64,000 nucleotides of DNA from Streptomyces sp. NBC_01198 (GTDB lineage: Bacteria > Actinomycetota > Actinomycetes > Streptomycetales > Streptomycetaceae). The notes beneath the pieces were generated by a model. It worked only from the letters and a program-made list of their open reading frames with translations. It was not told the origin of the DNA and did not search any database. Location of the stretch: contig NZ_CP108568.1 of the NCBI RefSeq assembly GCF_036010485.1, positions 4,595,001-4,659,000 of the forward strand, given 5' to 3'. Below, one piece after another: positions 62,032-64,000 of this stretch (the stretch's first letter is position 1; each line of letters starts with the position of its first letter). Position numbers and translations under genes: made by a program.

Positions 62032-63117
62032 TCAGGCGGCTCTGCGGTCCACCAGAACGGGGCGTTCCGGCAGGGTGAGCGCGGCCGTGGAGCCGAGCGG
62101 CAGGGCGGCGGCGGTCTCGGTCGCCATGTCGGCCTTGACCCCGGTGCCGTCCGGCAGCCGCACGGTGACCCGGGTGATCGCGCCGAGGAAGGAGGCCGCC
62201 ACCACTGTCGCACCGCCCCGCGGATCGGGGGTGACGCGGACGGCCTCGGGCCGGAGCAGGGCGTCCAGCTCGCCGTCCGGGGGGAGTTCGCCCTGCACGG
62301 GCAGCCTCACACCCAGTACCTCGACCTGCGTGCCGCTCCTGACCGCCGGGATGCGGCTCATGGTGCCCACGAACTCCGCGACGAAGGCCGTGGCGGGGCG
62401 GGCGTACAACTCCGCGGGTGCCGCGACCTGTTCCAGCCGGCCGGCGCGCAGCACGGCCACCCGGTCGGCCATCGACAGCGCCTCCTCCTGGTCGTGCGTC
62501 ACGAACAACGTGGTGATGCCCAGCTCCTGCTGGAGCCGGCGGATCTCCTCGCGCAGCGTCAGCCGGACCTTGGCGTCGAGTGCGGACAGGGGTTCGTCCA
62601 GCAGCAGCACGCGGGGTTCGAGCGCCAGCGCGCGGGCCAGCGCGACCCGCTGCTGCTGCCCGCCGGACATCTGGTGCGGGAAGCGGTCGGCGAGTCCCGC
62701 GAGGCCGACCAGGTCCAGCAACTCCGCGGACCTGCGCTGCCGTTCCGCCCTGCCGGCGCCGCGCATGCGCATGCCGAAGGCGACGTTCCCCGCGGCGGTC
62801 AGGTGCGGGAAGAGGCTGTACGACTGGAACACCATGCCCGCGCCGCGCCGGTGGGCGGGCACGCCGGTGATGTCCTGGCCGTCGACCAGCACCTCGCCCG
62901 CGTCCTGGTGCTCGAAGCCGGCCAGCATGCGCAGCGCGGTGGTCTTGCCGCAGCCGGAGGGGCCGAGCAGCGCGAGCAGTTCACCCGGGTGGGCGGTGAG
63001 GTCCAGGCCGTCCAGCGCGACGGTGGCGCCGAACCTCCGGTACAGCCCGCGGAATTCCACGGTGGCGCTGTCGAGCCCGCGGGCCGGCAGGGACGTTTCT
63101 ACGGTGGTCGCGGTCAT
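62032..63117 (-). CDS. ABC transporter ATP-binding protein (spermidine/iron/aminoethylphosphonate type)
   Basis: A 361-residue ABC ATPase. Walker A is GPSGCGKTT at 52-60, the Q-loop is FQSYSLFPHL, the signature is MSGGQQQRVALARAL, Walker B is RVLLLDEPLSALD, and the H-loop is FVTHDQEEAL. A C-terminal TOBE regulatory domain (LLRPEAVRVTPD) places it in the CUT1/PotA/PhnT group. It energises import by the permease encoded just upstream. The permease stop overlaps its ATG by four bases. A phosphonate-type substrate is possible but unproven. Confidence 0.92.
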   Translation of the reverse strand: MTATTVETSLPARGLDSATVEFRGLYRRFGATVALDGLDLTAHPGELLALLGPSGCGKTTALRMLAGFEHQDAGEVLVDGQDITGVPAHRRGAGMVFQSYSLFPHLTAAGNVAFGMRMRGAGRAERQRRSAELLDLVGLAGLADRFPHQMSGGQQQRVALARALALEPRVLLLDEPLSALDAKVRLTLREEIRRLQQELGITTLFVTHDQEEALSMADRVAVLRAGRLEQVAAPAELYARPATAFVAEFVGTMSRIPAVRSGTQVEVLGVRLPVQGELPPDGELDALLRPEAVRVTPDPRGGATVVAASFLGAITRVTVRLPDGTGVKADMATETAAALPLGSTAALTLPERPVLVDRRAA

Positions 63118-64000
63118 GATTCCTCCTGGACGGTGGGCGCCGGGACGGCGGAACTCCCGCGGGCCCCGCGGGTCCTGCGGTTCTCGCGCGGGGCACGGGT
63201 CGACCGCCCGCGGCCCGCGGCGGCCAGCACCAGCAGCAGGACCCAGGTGAGGACGAGGCTGAGCATCGACACCGAGACCGACATCTGGGCGTTGCTGCCG
63301 CCGATGGAGACGATCCACACCGCGAACGGCTGGTAGCCGAGGATCGATGCGACGGTGTACTCGCCCAGGACCAGGGCCAGGGTGAGGAAACCGGTGTTGA
63401 GCAGGGCGCCGCGCAGGTTGGGCAGCACGGCCTGGACGACGGCCCGCGGCCAGCTCGCACCGCAGTTGCGGGCGGCCTCCATCAGGGTGCTGAGGTCGAT
63501 GGCCCGCAGTCCCGCGTCCAGCGTCCGGTACGCGAGCGGCAGCGCCATCAGTACGTAGGCGAGCAGCAGGACCACCGGGAAGCCGGGCTTCTGGATGGAG
63601 TTGAAGGTCTCGAACAGCGGGGTGCCGGCGAAGTCGTCGGGCCCCCACTGCAGCACCGAGCTGATGCCCGCCGTCAGCGCCACCGCGGGCACCACCAGCG
63701 GCAGCGAGCAGAGCACCTCCACCAGCACCCGCAGCCGGGGGGCGGTGAGCCGTACGGCGATCAGCGCGGGCACCAGCAGCAGCATCGTCACCGCGATGGT
63801 GGCGGCGGCGAGTTCGAGGGTCAGCCGCAGGCTGGGCCAGAATCCCTCGGCGCCGAGGATGCCGCTGTAGGAGCTGAGGGTGAAGCCCTCGCCGGGCACG
63901 TCCACGGTGAAGATCAGCGAGGAGACCATCGGGCCGAGGAAGTACAGCACGGCGATCAGGCCGACGACGCCGCGCCACAGCCGGGGACGGCGGCGCCCGG
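63114..64000 (-). CDS. ABC transporter permease (incomplete, continues beyond the window)
   Basis: The reading frame runs to the right edge, so the N-terminus is missing from the window. Several membrane segments are seen (for example TLELAAATIAVTMLLLVPALIAVRL and VVLLLAYVLMALPLAYR). The coupling loop EAARNCGASWPRAVVQAVLPNLRGALLNTG matches the EAA motif of binding-protein-dependent permeases. It is coupled to the ATPase gene by ATGA overlap. A second permease and a binding protein are expected further right. Confidence 0.9.
   Translation of the reverse strand, partial: GRRRPRLWRGVVGLIAVLYFLGPMVSSLIFTVDVPGEGFTLSSYSGILGAEGFWPSLRLTLELAAATIAVTMLLLVPALIAVRLTAPRLRVLVEVLCSLPLVVPAVALTAGISSVLQWGPDDFAGTPLFETFNSIQKPGFPVVLLLAYVLMALPLAYRTLDAGLRAIDLSTLMEAARNCGASWPRAVVQAVLPNLRGALLNTGFLTLALVLGEYTVASILGYQPFAVWIVSIGGSNAQMSVSVSMLSLVLTWVLLLVLAAAGRGRSTRAPRENRRTRGARGSSAVPAPTVQEES

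Overview
The window is high-GC actinobacterial DNA and is almost certainly from a Streptomyces or a close streptomycete relative. The evidence is GC-rich third codon positions, frequent GTG starts, 4-bp ATGA/GTGA overlaps, mycothiol-type DinB enzymes, a perfect bldC, and the gene order purSQL ... purF-purM-DUF3073-vdh-bldC-hrpA. From memory this is the arrangement around SCO4077-SCO4096 of S. coelicolor.

Left third (1-34.6 kb, mostly conserved core). purS-purQ-purL form an operon for the FGAM synthase complex. purF and purM, other early purine-synthesis enzymes, follow after a block of small accessory genes (APH-like kinase, Uma2-like nuclease, GNAT, DinB, MFS, DUF4177, mycothiol-dependent enzyme). 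Next come DUF3073, a valine/leucine dehydrogenase, a DUF8083-like protein, the developmental regulator bldC, and the helicase hrpA flanked by two identical tRNA-Asp genes plus tRNA-Phe. A 1580-residue trypsin-nSTAND-WD40 protein, an F420-type oxidoreductase, a DUF433/PIN-like toxin-antitoxin pair, and a TetR/MFS efflux pair follow. tRNA-Glu, a metallopeptidase, a lipoprotein-like gene, a DEAD-box helicase with a repetitive Arg/Tyr-rich tail, and tRNA-Lys(UUU) close this part.

Island (34.65 to about 49.7 kb). The last 47 bp of tRNA-Lys (34649-34695) recur exactly at 42409-42455, so 34.7-42.4 kb is an element integrated at tRNA-Lys. No integrase is visible. It carries cassette A: a histidine-kinase-fold ATPase, a radical SAM/SPASM enzyme, a 70-aa Cys-tailed candidate peptide and an APH-like kinase on the minus strand. 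Facing them are an HTH/TPR-type regulator and a NUDIX hydrolase, followed by an OLD-family ATPase/nuclease. Beyond the right repeat lies cassette B with the same control parts: a nearly identical ATPase, a divergent regulator and a NUDIX hydrolase. Its minus-strand partners are different (a methyltransferase and a 168-aa protein). Around it are a frameshifted HicB-like gene, a DUF6907-like gene, a ribbon-helix-helix/unknown gene pair and duplicated gene fragments. Repeats of the type ATGCGTGAGC mark the boundaries. This modular control unit with exchangeable enzymes, one version of which looks like an unrecognised RiPP pathway, is the most interesting content.

Right part (49.7-64 kb, accessory chromosome). 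This holds regulator/target pairs with visible operators: GNAT/XRE-cupin, and FAD monooxygenase/TetR with a perfect palindrome over the start codon. It also holds a DJ-1/PfpI-SnoaL fusion, an MmyB-like regulator, a lectin remnant, a MarR protein with a cysteine cluster, a YdeI-like protein, a frameshifted hypothetical gene, a secreted protein, a LuxR-type regulator, an SMR pump, a HAD phosphatase, and the ATPase and permease of an ABC importer that runs off the right edge.
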